DNA of 26,810 bases, taken from the NCBI GenBank assembly GCA_032718475.1, contig JAUCBJ010002016.1, positions 1-26,810 of the forward strand, given 5' to 3'. Shown here piece by piece: positions 17,930-26,810 of this stretch. A program made the translations under genes and the position numbers. Under the pieces are notes generated by a model. It saw only the letters and a list, made by a program, of their open reading frames with translations. It searched no databases and was not told the DNA's origin. The stretch is from Nemertoderma westbladi. Taxonomy: Eukaryota > Xenacoelomorpha > Nemertodermatida > Nemertodermatidae. Within the stretch, counting starts at the first letter, position 1. Each line of letters starts with the position of its first letter.

Positions 17930-18790
17930 TTGATTGGTCGGTAGTGGTGATGGTTGATCGTTGTTGTATCTACATAACTTGTAACATTTAAGTATATTAA
18001 TAATATACGAACGGGCGTTATAAGAGCTCCAGATTTGTTCTAACTGATATTCCTGTTGTTTTAAACTCTCCTATTAACTGTCAGTATTAACTGTAACTAG
18101 AAACTGAAAAAGTATTATAATAAGCGGCTCCAACTGCATGTATTAACAACCTCGTGTGAGAGCTACTTAAATCCTGGCACTTTAATTGATTCAAGCCGTG
18201 GTCTTTGAGTGGGCGACCTGATGTTAAGTTCCACATTAAATATCACGAGTACATTATACATACAGTACCTATGCTTACGGTTATTACATAGGCAGTATGT
18301 CATCCAAATCCCAAAAGGAAACAGTGCATCATCAGGCTTTCCTAGAGGAACTATCAATGCTTCTCTTTATATTTCTACGACTATATAAGGTAACATCTAC
18401 TGATGTGATGATTGATATAGAGGGGGGGGGGGGGGGGGGGGGGGGGTTGGGGTGTATATCTTTTTTTTCATCATATTTTTTTAATGTATTTTCCGAAGCA
18501 AAATTTTATGGTGATTCCGAATCTGAAATCAGTTTTTCGATAAGTTGTTTTGTTCTCGAGTTATGATAACTTTTGTAATTTACATCCAAAATTTGAAAAC
18601 TTTTAATTTTGGTGCAGCACCACATTTGACACCAAAAAAGATCACCAAACACCAAGTAATGTCTAAATATTTTACTATTTTCGGAATCAGCGCCGAAAAT
18701 TAGCCTATAGGTATCAAAACCTGCAAACGAAGATCATTTTTGAAAAATTTTTAAAAAAATCACTTTTGGTGCATGTTGGTCAGTTGTAAC
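17930..18790. other. Intergenic DNA with a 25-G tract
   Basis: No gene recognised. An uninterrupted run of 25 G occupies 18422-18446, the longest in the window. Beyond it the sequence is AT-rich with reiterated AAATTTTGAAAA-type words that resemble the interior of the piggyBac-like element near 25300 in style only. Confidence 0.6.
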
Positions 18791-19312
18791 AGGAGGAAAT
18801 TTAAAAACACGTTTTTCTCGGTTTATCATTTTTTTCACATAATTCCATACTAGTTCTCTAATTTTTAACCGATTTTAATTCTGTTTGCGATTTTTCGAAG
18901 CTCCTGGTATCGCCAACAAACGATTCTACCAGATTTATATTTTTTGAATTATATCAACAGTTACAACTTTTAAAATTCTCAAAATATACTAAAATTTCGA
19001 GTATTTTCAAAATTTGAGTACTTTAGGCATATTTTGATATTTTAATTGCTGTAACTTTTGATATCATTCAAAAAAAATAAATCTGGTAGTATCGTTTGTT
19101 GGCGACACCATGAGCTTCGAAAAAACGCAAACAGAATTAAAACCGAAAAAAATTTAATATTTCTCATATTATATTGCTCATATTTAGTTATCATATTTAT
19201 TAATGTCTTTACTTACATATTCCTTACGGTTGTGCTCTAGTTTTTACTCTATGGCTTTATAACTTTGCTGAATTAAATAATTAAAAAAAAAACGTGTTTT
19301 TAAATTTCATCC
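18791..19312. mobile_element. Fold-back (long inverted repeat) element, ~520 bp
   Basis: The outer arms GGAAATTTAAAAACACGTTTTT (left, near 18794) and AACGTGTTTTTAAATTTC (right, 19291-19309) are inverted copies. Inner arms match over about 75 bp: the left block at 18870-18950 contains CGCCAACAAACGATTCTACC and the right block at 19066-19147 contains GGTAGTATCGTTTGTTGGCG. The loop of roughly 115 bp is AT-rich. No coding and no target duplication recognised. A single-stranded copy would form a hairpin of over 100 base pairs. Confidence 0.8.
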
Positions 19313-19394
19313 ATGTTCGAGTTCACACGACCTATAATGTAAGATCTATAGACCAAAATTGTGATAGTAAACTTTGACAGCCCTCAAGAAACCT

Positions 19395-19790
19395 CTGATC
19401 GTAAGGGCATAAGCTCCAGGAAGAACTTGCTCGAGCATGCGGGTGACTTCTTCTACTTGGGATCATGAATCCGGAAGTCGGGTGAAAGAATAAGGGTAAG
19501 GGGCAGGTAGACATGGGTAGCATTGAATACACTGTCCAGGATTTGTAAGTCCCATTGAATAAGACATAATCTCATGATTCGAATATTTAAGGCAGCAGTA
19601 GAACCAGTAAGTACAATATGCCAGTAAAAATGCTACGCCGGTGAATTCTGTCAAGTACAATGAACACATCTCCAATCAGACTCTACAAAATATTGGAGGT
19701 GTTTCATTAGTCTACCCAATTTTGACACTATTGTCACCTTCCTTTTGCAGGACATTGCTTTCGCCGTGAGATCAGTCCGGAGTATTCTCG
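19395..19790 (+). pseudogene. LINE C-terminal fragment, decayed, same family as the copy at 26261-26806
   Basis: Plus-strand reading gives DFFYLGS-stop-IRKSGERIRVRGR near 19446. WVALNTLSRICKS, IFKAAVEPVSTI, and VKYNEHISNQTLQNIGGVSL then follow in order, with stops and shifts, and GCAGGACATTGCTTTCGCCG ends the block at about 19768. Each block parallels the minus-strand LINE near the right edge (AALNRLSRIWKS, LFRAAVVPVLLYG, VKYNAHISNQTLYNIGGVSL, RFAGHCFRR). Relative to that copy about 60 bp after AAVEPV is deleted, taking out the region before MLRR. Sequence identity is high over some 20-bp stretches, so both derive from one family. Inactive. Confidence 0.85.
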
Positions 19791-22686
19791 AGCTCGAGTT
19801 TAGCGCCATGGCCTCATTACTTAGCCACTTGGCTAATTACTCAGCCACTGGGTTTATTAGCTAAACACACATTCACTGTGATAGGTTATAGAAGGCTATG
19901 ATTACGATCATGTGCCCCTACTCACATATAGAGAGTACCCCATAGTTTAGAGTACTGGATGGCACTTTGTTCGCAATAGGATGTTACATTAGGTGCTAAA
20001 GACAATTTCCGCAGATCCAACCTAAATGTCCATTGATTTTCTCATAAACGTGATATTTAGGAGAATCAATGCCACCCCCCACTTGCCCCGTCATTCACTT
20101 ATCATTAGTCGGAACTCCTAGTTGACAATATCAGGAAACTTTTAGTTTTGTGATAAGCTTAGTAAGAATGTGAGCTTGAAATCTAATTCTGAACAAAGCA
20201 GATCTAATTGGGAAGTTTCGAAGACAGATTGTCACGAAACTATTTCAGTTGTCGACTAGTTCCCCCCATTGAGTAGATTTGATAACCTGTTCACGTTGAG
20301 GATTATGATAATATAAGCTGCTTGATGGTGCTTGGTACTGCTTGACTTCTAGTTAATGTATTTGTAAATTATTGGTCACTTCATTTTTATGTGATTACAG
20401 TTACTATTAAAACTACAACTCACGCATATCCACATGGAGGCGGGGGTGAGGGAAGATTACGATTATCTGAGAATGCGCTTCGACTGCCCCAGAAGACTCA
20501 AACGATTCCGATGAATAGTTCATAGGAGCTATATATTCTGCTCTCATATATAATATAGTCTCTTATATGCTAAGGTGCCTGTCATGTTTGGCTTTTCGTG
20601 AAATCGAAATGGGTACGTACGTGGCTATGTTCACCAACCTATCAAACTCATTAACGCAGTGGATGTTGGATCATAGGGTCTTGATTCATAGATGCTGATT
20701 GAATTGGCTGTTTTTAATGGTTTGAACGTAAACTAATGTCACTTTGTGGGTTGATGTATCGTAGTGTATCGGGTTGTAACACGGCCAAACAGTGGCGATA
20801 TCACTCAATATATCCAAATAACTTCCTTGAATTAACAAGCTCCACAGTTCCTTCCCGAATTCCTGCTTTAAGAAATAATGATTTTTTTTCAGGAGTGCTG
20901 CTGTAGTTGAATCTAATATTATTCAACCTGCTACTAAAGAAACACTAAATCATTTAATACAAAGCCCCATTTTCTTTCAGCTAGGAATAATTGGTGCATA
21001 TTATTATTTTTCCCCAAAGTGTTGTTAACAGTTACAAAAGACAGTATTCGTGCGATGGATTTAAGTGAGTCAACCAGTAACTTGACTAATGATGATAATG
21101 TACCTTTTCCCCTGATGAACGGGTACAAATCAATTATTTATTCCCTTAATAATTAATAACCGGAGGTATTGCCATGATTTTTCCGCATTTATAACCCCAA
21201 TTAGTATTCATACGTTGTACCTTTATAGAAAGCCAAAGACATTGATTACGCGTATTAACTTTCACTTATCCACCTGCATTTTATGGCAAATATACTAAGT
21301 TCTGTTTCTAACATCTAACATTCTGTTTATTTTACACAATAAGGACGAAATACAACTCTCAAACACCACAAAGTCATAGTACCATACACAGAGTAGATCT
21401 GGAAATTTCGGTGGTTTAAGCTTATCAGGCAGGTTATTATAAAAATATATTTCCAAACGTTTTAATTGGGTTCAATAACTTGATGTATTTTGTCTTTCTA
21501 TTGATTCGACAGCTAACAAAATTATGATATAAACATAATTGAATCCGTTCTAGTGGAGTTTAACGCTTACAAAAGTGAGTAAAAGTAAAAACTAATTCCC
21601 CCGACTCAACTAAACTAACCCCCATGTAGACGACAGACGTTTTCAACTCGACAATAATATGTTTATTATTGACAATTCGTCTTATGATCCCTGACAAATA
21701 ATTAATAATTTTAATCAGAAACTTTGCGCACATTGCACAGCACATAATCACACAGTACATGTGCAGGGCTTCACTGCAATTCTCAAAAATAATTTTTTGA
21801 AATTACAATATTGTTATTTACTACATATTGCGAGATTGTAATGTGACAAACATCACGTTCCTTGGTCACAGAAACTACAGAAAGCCTTAAGGCGGGCGGG
21901 TTGATTCCCAATAGGGAGAAGATGCCTTGGGTTGTAATTAATTAACCTTTAATATGTTGCAATGTAAAATTGAACAGCTTGTCAGACCGCTCGCTCTAAG
22001 ATCAATTTACGGAGATGAGACTGCTCTTTCCTGGGTATTTTAACGAGTTACAAGAAGGAAAATTGATTAAATTGTAAGTGAAGGCGACATTTGATAGACA
22101 CATGTGGCGAATGGAGTAAATTGTAATCATTATTATTTAAGTTCGCCTAAGAATAGTGATGTCCTGTGGAGGGGGGGGGGGGCTAACCAGCTAAATTATG
22201 ATTTCATACGGATATTTATTTTAAATCTTTGGTTTTGTTCATTGACCTTTATTATATTTCAAATTTTTAAGTTTTAGGTCATAATTCGGTTTTTTATAGT
22301 TTATACTCCGGACCCATATTTTTTCGAAATTTTATAATTAAAAATGTCAATTGATTTATGTTCCAATTGATTTTATGTTATATAATTAAATCAATACAGT
22401 CTAGATTATAGAAGGTTAAGTCTTCAAGGAATTATGCATAACCCACGACAAGGTAACACATCGCTGTGATCGATGGTTGCAGGAATATCTCATTTGAATT
22501 TCTCATTTATTTATTTATTTATATATTTACATGTGTTAAAAAAGACTGAGTGTAAATCGTTTCTAGAAGGAGACCCCCGCCTTAGGACGTCAGGATCTTG
22601 CTAACAAAAATAATATTGTTTAGGACAATATTTAGGAAGAGCATGGACATGACTCGATTGAGCTATTCGGCTTTTGTTGAAGATGG
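19791..22686. other. Long gene-free stretch
   Basis: No coding frame with recognisable content on either strand, and no large repeat found by eye. Minor features are a 12-G run at 22171-22182 and TTTATTTATTTATTTATATA near 22506. It could be intergenic or intronic DNA belonging to the receptor gene to the right. Confidence 0.55.
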
Positions 22687-22831
22687 TTGATAACATTTTA
22701 TCTGTTGTTACTGATTTGATAACATTCTATCTGTTGTTACTGATTTGATAACATTTTATCTGTTGTTACTGATTTGATAACATTTTATCTGTTGTTACTG
22801 ATTTGATAACATTTTATCTGTTGTTACTGAT
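22687..22831. repeat. 29-bp tandem repeat, five copies
   Basis: TTGATAACATTTTATCTGTT plus GTTACTGAT repeats at 22687, 22716, 22745, 22774 and 22803. The only clear variant is ATTCTATC in the second copy. Such near-identity implies recent expansion. Non-coding context. Confidence 0.97.
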
Positions 22832-24347
22832 ATGTCCAAATATTTTAGCATTTCGATTAGGATAATGCCATTTTCAAGTTTTTGGAGAATATTTACATCT
22901 GCATTGTAGAGTGTGTTAAGAATGTGAAAGAACATTTTAGAGATTGTTTTCAAGGAGAAAAATGACAGTTGACTTCGTCAAAACTGAAATTATCCAGAAA
23001 AACTAGTTTTTGGTAACGAACCAACCCTCTGTTAAGCTGTCTTATTACACAATGAGCATTTAAACAACCGCTTAAAAAACTGTTTTGCAACATCCTTAAA
23101 ACATTATCATTACTACTTTTAGCAGCTGGGGAGCTGTATTGAATATATTTAATAGGATGGCATGTTTATGTATTGCCAGATGCTATTTGGGGAAACATGG
23201 GGATTTAACAGCAGGATATCTGTACAATCTGCACTTGTACTCCCAATTATAAGTAGGATGAAACTCAACTTTTATGTTGAGATTTTCCAAGTTAATGAAT
23301 TCACAGATTCGTTTCGAAATGTGCTATAGCTGATTCAAATGTAGGACATTAAATATGGTTGAAATGATTAGACTGAATTATATTTTCATGCCTTTCTTAT
23401 TTTTATTCCACTTCATTAACATGATTTGCGAACACGGAATAAATCTTGGGAATTTAGAAATATATTGATTTTATGGCTCATCGATTTACAAATGGAAACA
23501 CCTGACTGATAAAGTTGGCCTCTCCCATCTAGACACTTATTCAGTCGTGTTGTCTCTCTGCCAGTCAGTCAATATTAATTTACTTGCTGGGATCTCAAAA
23601 ATAGATAATTCCATGACATGGTACTGTAACCTGTATTTATTTTAGCACAAAAATGTGTATAATTTATTTGCAGGTTATTGTTCCAAATATCTGGTATTTA
23701 GATATGATGTGTCACTGGGATGACATAAACTACAAGAGTCAATTGTTTGTTAAACTTGATTAGGATGCGATTCTGTCACAGAAGGGGGGGGGGGTGATTG
23801 TGGCTTAAATAATTAAAATGGATTTATTCGAGGAACAGTTTACATAAAAGTGCTATGAATTTTATGATTAGGATTGTTAGATGAGTGCACCCTACCGTAG
23901 ACATATGTTATGGATTTCACATTACATTATATTTACCCCACATGGGGGCTTTGAAAAATAATTATTACATTTTATTATTTAATATTTATTTATAAAATAT
24001 ATTAAATATAACTAAAATATATGAATTATCACTGATGTCTGATGTGGGAAAGGAGCTGGTTACCGTGACACGTCAATACAACAGGTTACAGTTTTATTTT
24101 TGATAATAGAAAACATTTTATTAATAATTAATATATTTTATTGACAACAATTACGATTATTAATCATTTAATTTAGTATAAAAAAACAAGTGTTTTAAAA
24201 ACCAATAAATTTAATGCGTTATATAATTACTGTAGAATTAAACTCCACGTAATTAAACTCCTCCTAGTAATTAAACGAATGGATTATTATTATCAGTATT
24301 ATTATCATTCGTACTGCTAGTAATTCAATATCATTTATTACTTTCAG
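22832..24347. other. AT-rich DNA upstream of the receptor exon
   Basis: No gene recognised; an 11-G run lies at 23784-23794. The right end has a polypyrimidine tract and AG (TTTATTACTTTCAG, ending at 24347), a good splice acceptor about 70 bp before the receptor ATG. The transcript may therefore have a further 5' non-coding exon somewhere in this stretch. Confidence 0.5.
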
Positions 24348-24358
24348 TTTTATAAACT

Positions 24359-24370
24359 GGTTATATAAAT
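24359..24370 (+). promoter_or_regulatory. Possible TATA element before the receptor ATG
   Basis: GGTTATATAAATA lies about 50 bp before the start codon at 24418. It could serve as a TATA box for a short-leader transcript. The splice acceptor ending at 24347 offers the competing view that this is 5' UTR sequence. Confidence 0.2.
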
Positions 24371-24417
24371 ATTCGCTAGATATTTTACAATAAATTAAAG
24401 GAAATCATCTATAAACG

Positions 24418-24759
24418 ATGGATCACAGCAACGGTATCAATACAACTACAGTGAGCCCAGAACAAATAAAGTTGATGTTGCGATATATTCGAATGAATAT
24501 GTACCCAACAACATTCGAATGGGTCCTCATATCGCTATACATATTTGTTTTCTTTACCTCTATCCTTGGGAACGCTCTGGTCTGCATTGCCGTTTGGAGG
24601 AACACATCGTTGCGAAGTTCCACCAATCTTCTCATAGTAAACCTGTCTGCCGGTGACCTCCTTGTCACTATTGTCTGTATGCCCTTCACTCTGGTTATTC
24701 ACGTCACAAACACCTGGTTTTTCGGATTAATTGCTTGCAAATTAATCTTGTATTTACAG
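24418..24759 (+). CDS. First coding exon of an orexin/allatotropin-type neuropeptide receptor
   Basis: Class A GPCR of the plasma membrane, partial. The ATG at 24418 has purine at -3 and G at +4. Residues 1-30 are extracellular, with a sequon NTT at 8-10. TM1 is about 33-60 (EWVLISLYIFVFFTSILGNA) and carries the GN pair at 51-52. RNTSLRSSTN is the first loop. TM2 is about 68-92 with NLSAGDLLV (D80, where most relatives have NLS-L/A-D). TNTWFFGLIACK holds the ECL1 Trp100 and the TM3 disulphide Cys107. Coding ends after YLQ at 24759, followed by the donor GTTAGT. The YPxxxEWVLI lead-in and WFFG...C-K-x-I-x-YLQ resemble orexin and allatotropin receptors, which I recall having an intron at this point. 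These couple to Gq for peptide signals. TM3-TM7 must lie beyond the window. Exact ligand class is inference. Confidence 0.85.
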
Positions 24760-24898
24760 GTTAGTAACATGTGTAAGTAAAAATACATAAATTAATTAAT
24801 ATTTTAATGATAGGCGCGTATAATTGATTTAGAATTTACTTAATTAAAATAAAAATGAAAACTGCAGTTGTATTCGTTTCAGCGCGAATGCTTTTTAA
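24760..24898 (+). other. Start of receptor intron 1
   Basis: Begins with the donor GTTAGT after CAG. In-frame reading stops four codons later, at TAA 24778-24780, as expected for intron sequence. The segment is AT-rich and ends at TTAA, where a transposable element is inserted. Confidence 0.75.
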
Positions 24899-26023
24899 CC
24901 CTATTACCACTGGGGTGTTTAGAAGCAGCACTGGTGGGGGGTCGATTCGGCCCCCCGCTGTATTTTTGTAATCATCCAATAAAATCCTACGATATTTGGA
25001 CTGTAGGTGAAAAAATTTTCTAAGAACATTTTCAAATCCAAAAAAATGAAAATTTCCTAAGGTGGGTGTAATAATTTTCATGAAAAATAGAAGTAGTCCC
25101 AGGACAAAATATGCATTTTTTTGATATTCTAAAAACTGATAGTGTGGCATTGTTGGCTAGCATTAGTAGGTTTTTCACTACGCTGAATCGAATGTGATTA
25201 TATTCCATTTCCGTAAATTGAACTGGATACTATTTTTCGTGCACCTAAGAAGTGGGCGTGGCACTTCAAATTTTGAAAAATACGATATTCAGAAAATACC
25301 ACCATCTTTTGATTCCAACACAATTTTTATTGGTTTTCTGGACCGCTAAATCGATTGAAAATATTATCGAAGCCTGAAGACTTAGTGGATCGTCCTTTTT
25401 GGAGCACCAAAATTAGGGTGTGGCACTTCAAATATTGAAAAATACGAGATTCGGAAAATAATACGGAAAATAATCGGCCCTAATTGTGCACCAATAATGA
25501 CGTACCACTAAGACTTGAAGCTTCAATATTACTTTCAATCGATTCTGCGATCCAGATAACCTATAAAAATGGGTTGAAATGAAAACCTAGTGGTATTTTC
25601 TGAATACCGAAATTTTGAAAATTTAAAGTAAGCATACTTGTTGCCACGCCCTAATTTTGGTGCACCAAAAATGATCTACCACTTCCCTTACATACTTATA
25701 TAGAGTAGTAGTGTGCTCCATACGAATCAGGATCAATAAAAAATAGCCCCAACATAAAGAATTACTAACTCACAAATGACCTTGTAAAATTCGAAAATTT
25801 AAAAAACAATTTCTCCTGGGGACCAAATTTTGTGGTGGCAACCATATCTAAAAGTTAAAATATAATTGCAACGCCGTTTTTTGCAAAAGATGCGCCATTA
25901 AATTTGACTAATTCTCGTAAAAAAAATTGGGCTGGTGAATAAAGTGGTTGCATAGATACAGCAATTAAAATCTAGGAAGGGGCCGATCCCCCCCCCCCCC
26001 CCCCCCCCTCAGTGGTAATAGGG
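24899..26023. mobile_element. piggyBac-like non-autonomous element in receptor intron 1
   Basis: CCCTATTACCACTG at 24899-24912 and its exact inverse CAGTGGTAATAGGG at 26010-26023 are each bordered by TTAA (24895-24898 and 26024-26027). TTAA duplication plus CCC-starting TIRs is the hallmark of piggyBac-type transposons. A second inverted pair inside follows, GGTCGATTCGGCCCC on the left and GGGGCCGATCC on the right, the latter next to a 21-C run (25988-26008). The interior also folds on itself: 25253-25430 (GTGGCACTTCAAAT, AATCGATTGAAA) is inverted in 25500-25690 (TTTCAATCGATT, GCCACGCCCTAATTTTGGTG). No transposase is present, so mobility would depend on an enzyme supplied elsewhere. Confidence 0.88.
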
Positions 26024-26027
26024 TTAA

Positions 26028-26260
26028 GGGACCAGCCAGGGCGCTCTCTGCCTTGCATCCTTAAGTGGTAGCTAAATGAGTACTGGAGTTTCCTCTGGGG
26101 AGTATAGTTCTGGGGGGACCGTGGTGGAAATAAGTCGTTTGTGCGCAATCCCCTGGCCTACCTACAATCAGCTGTTATTTGCGTCGAATTTCCCCGAGAG
26201 AGGGATTAATTTTAATTACGTCCTAAACTAGGATCGGCATGCTGCATTGCAGCTGCATTT
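26028..26260. other. Spacer, probably LINE 3' flank
   Basis: No coding frame recognised. It directly follows the stop of the minus-strand LINE fragment and could be its 3' untranslated tail continuing leftward to the piggyBac-like element. No poly(A) or short tandem tail is evident. Confidence 0.35.
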
Positions 26261-26806
26261 TTAAGAATGCTGTGCCGGCTTGTCAACAAAATTGCACCGC
26301 CACAACTCCCTATCACCCATGACATTTGCTAGATCATCCGCATCTTTAAGGCCAGTGTCCTTTAAGATGCGTCTCAAGAAAGTCATGGGCTGTCCACCAT
26401 GCTTATTCACTCCATGAGGCTGCCAAAGTACAAGATTATGCACTGGCTGGTCCTCACGGCGAAAGCAATGTCCTGCAAAGCGGAGGCGATTTTGTTCTAG
26501 TGTCAAGCTTGGGGGAACCAATGAGACACCTCCAATGTTATATAGTGTCTGGTTGGAGATGTGTGCATTGTACTTGACACAATGAACCCGGCGTAGCATT
26601 CTTGTGAATGTGCCATCCAGAGATTTGGTGTCCTCAGCAGTTAGAGCCCAGCATGGACTCCCATAGAGGAGTACTGGAACTACTGCTGCTCTAAATAATC
26701 GGACCTTAAGTTTCCGATTAATTCTCGGTGACTTCCAAATCCTGGAAAGCCTATTCAAGGCTGCCCATGCCTTTCCCTTACGTATTCGAAGGTCCTCACC
26801 TGTTAA
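26261..26806 (-). pseudogene. LINE reverse transcriptase C-terminal part, cut by the window edge
   Basis: The minus strand is open from a TAA at 26809-26807 at the window edge to a stop at 26261. It reads EDLRIRKGKAWAALNRLSRI, then KLKVRLFRAAVVPVLLYGSP (thumb), SLDGTFTRMLRRVHCVKYNA, RLRFAGHCFRRED and a C-terminal DRELWRCNFVDK. This order (LFRA-VLLYG-MLR-RRLRFAGHC-LVLWxPxG) is the conserved tail of one LINE clade, RTE- or Nimb-like. Catalytic motifs would lie further right. The stop at the edge suggests that this copy is also broken, though sequence beyond is needed. The family matches the fragment at 19395-19790, and the RT remnant at 9123-9770 could be another portion of the same family because its motifs come from the part missing here. 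Confidence 0.88.
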
Positions 26807-26810
26807 TTAC

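Noticed and set aside
18297-18566. 89-codon plus-strand frame containing poly-Gly
   Set aside because: Depends on the 25-G run and has no domain on either side.
24836-25150. Minus-strand 104-codon frame in the piggyBac-like element
   Set aside because: Spans the element terminus and flank and contains no transposase motif; chance frame.

Overview
The window looks like nuclear DNA of an invertebrate animal: AT-rich, intron-bearing, gene-poor and packed with decayed transposons. Evidence is a rhodopsin-family GPCR first exon with a splice donor, several truncated non-LTR retrotransposon fragments, DNA transposons of eukaryotic type and eight long G or C tracts. I cannot name the species or phylum. 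Nothing indicates a bacterial or viral origin.

Layout. 1-1080 is a GC-rich 27-bp minisatellite, open through several reading frames. 1863-2256 is a small terminal-inverted-repeat (TIR) element. 2444-6327 is a 3.9-kb DNA transposon flanked by TCATG duplications. Its ~1-kb TIRs are mostly arrays of a 12-bp palindrome, and its minus-strand transposase keeps an N-terminal helix-turn-helix (HTH) exon and a C-terminal exon but has lost the DDE core. 7150-8364 is a second TIR element whose termini are mirror-image arrays of a GGACACTTCCCCCCC unit. 9123-9770 is a broken reverse transcriptase. 10353-11271 is a third element with inverted arrays, built on TTGGAACTAAATTCGC. 11312-11475 may be a cellular 3' exon. 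12354-15306 is a GC-rich, frameshifted, low-complexity gag-like region. 16250-17391 is a LINE 3' half with a broken catalytic box. 17906-17929 resembles a hammerhead ribozyme core. 18791-19312 is a fold-back element. 19395-19790 and 26261-26806 are pieces of one LINE family. 22687-22831 is a five-copy 29-bp repeat. 24418-24759 is the first coding exon of an orexin/allatotropin-type receptor. Its first intron carries a piggyBac-like non-autonomous element flanked by TTAA (24899-26023).

The GPCR exon is the only confidently intact cellular gene. Most of the rest is mobile DNA. The most unusual theme is three elements, unrelated in sequence, whose inverted termini are built from short tandem repeats. 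All calls come from reading by eye; no database search or alignment was run.
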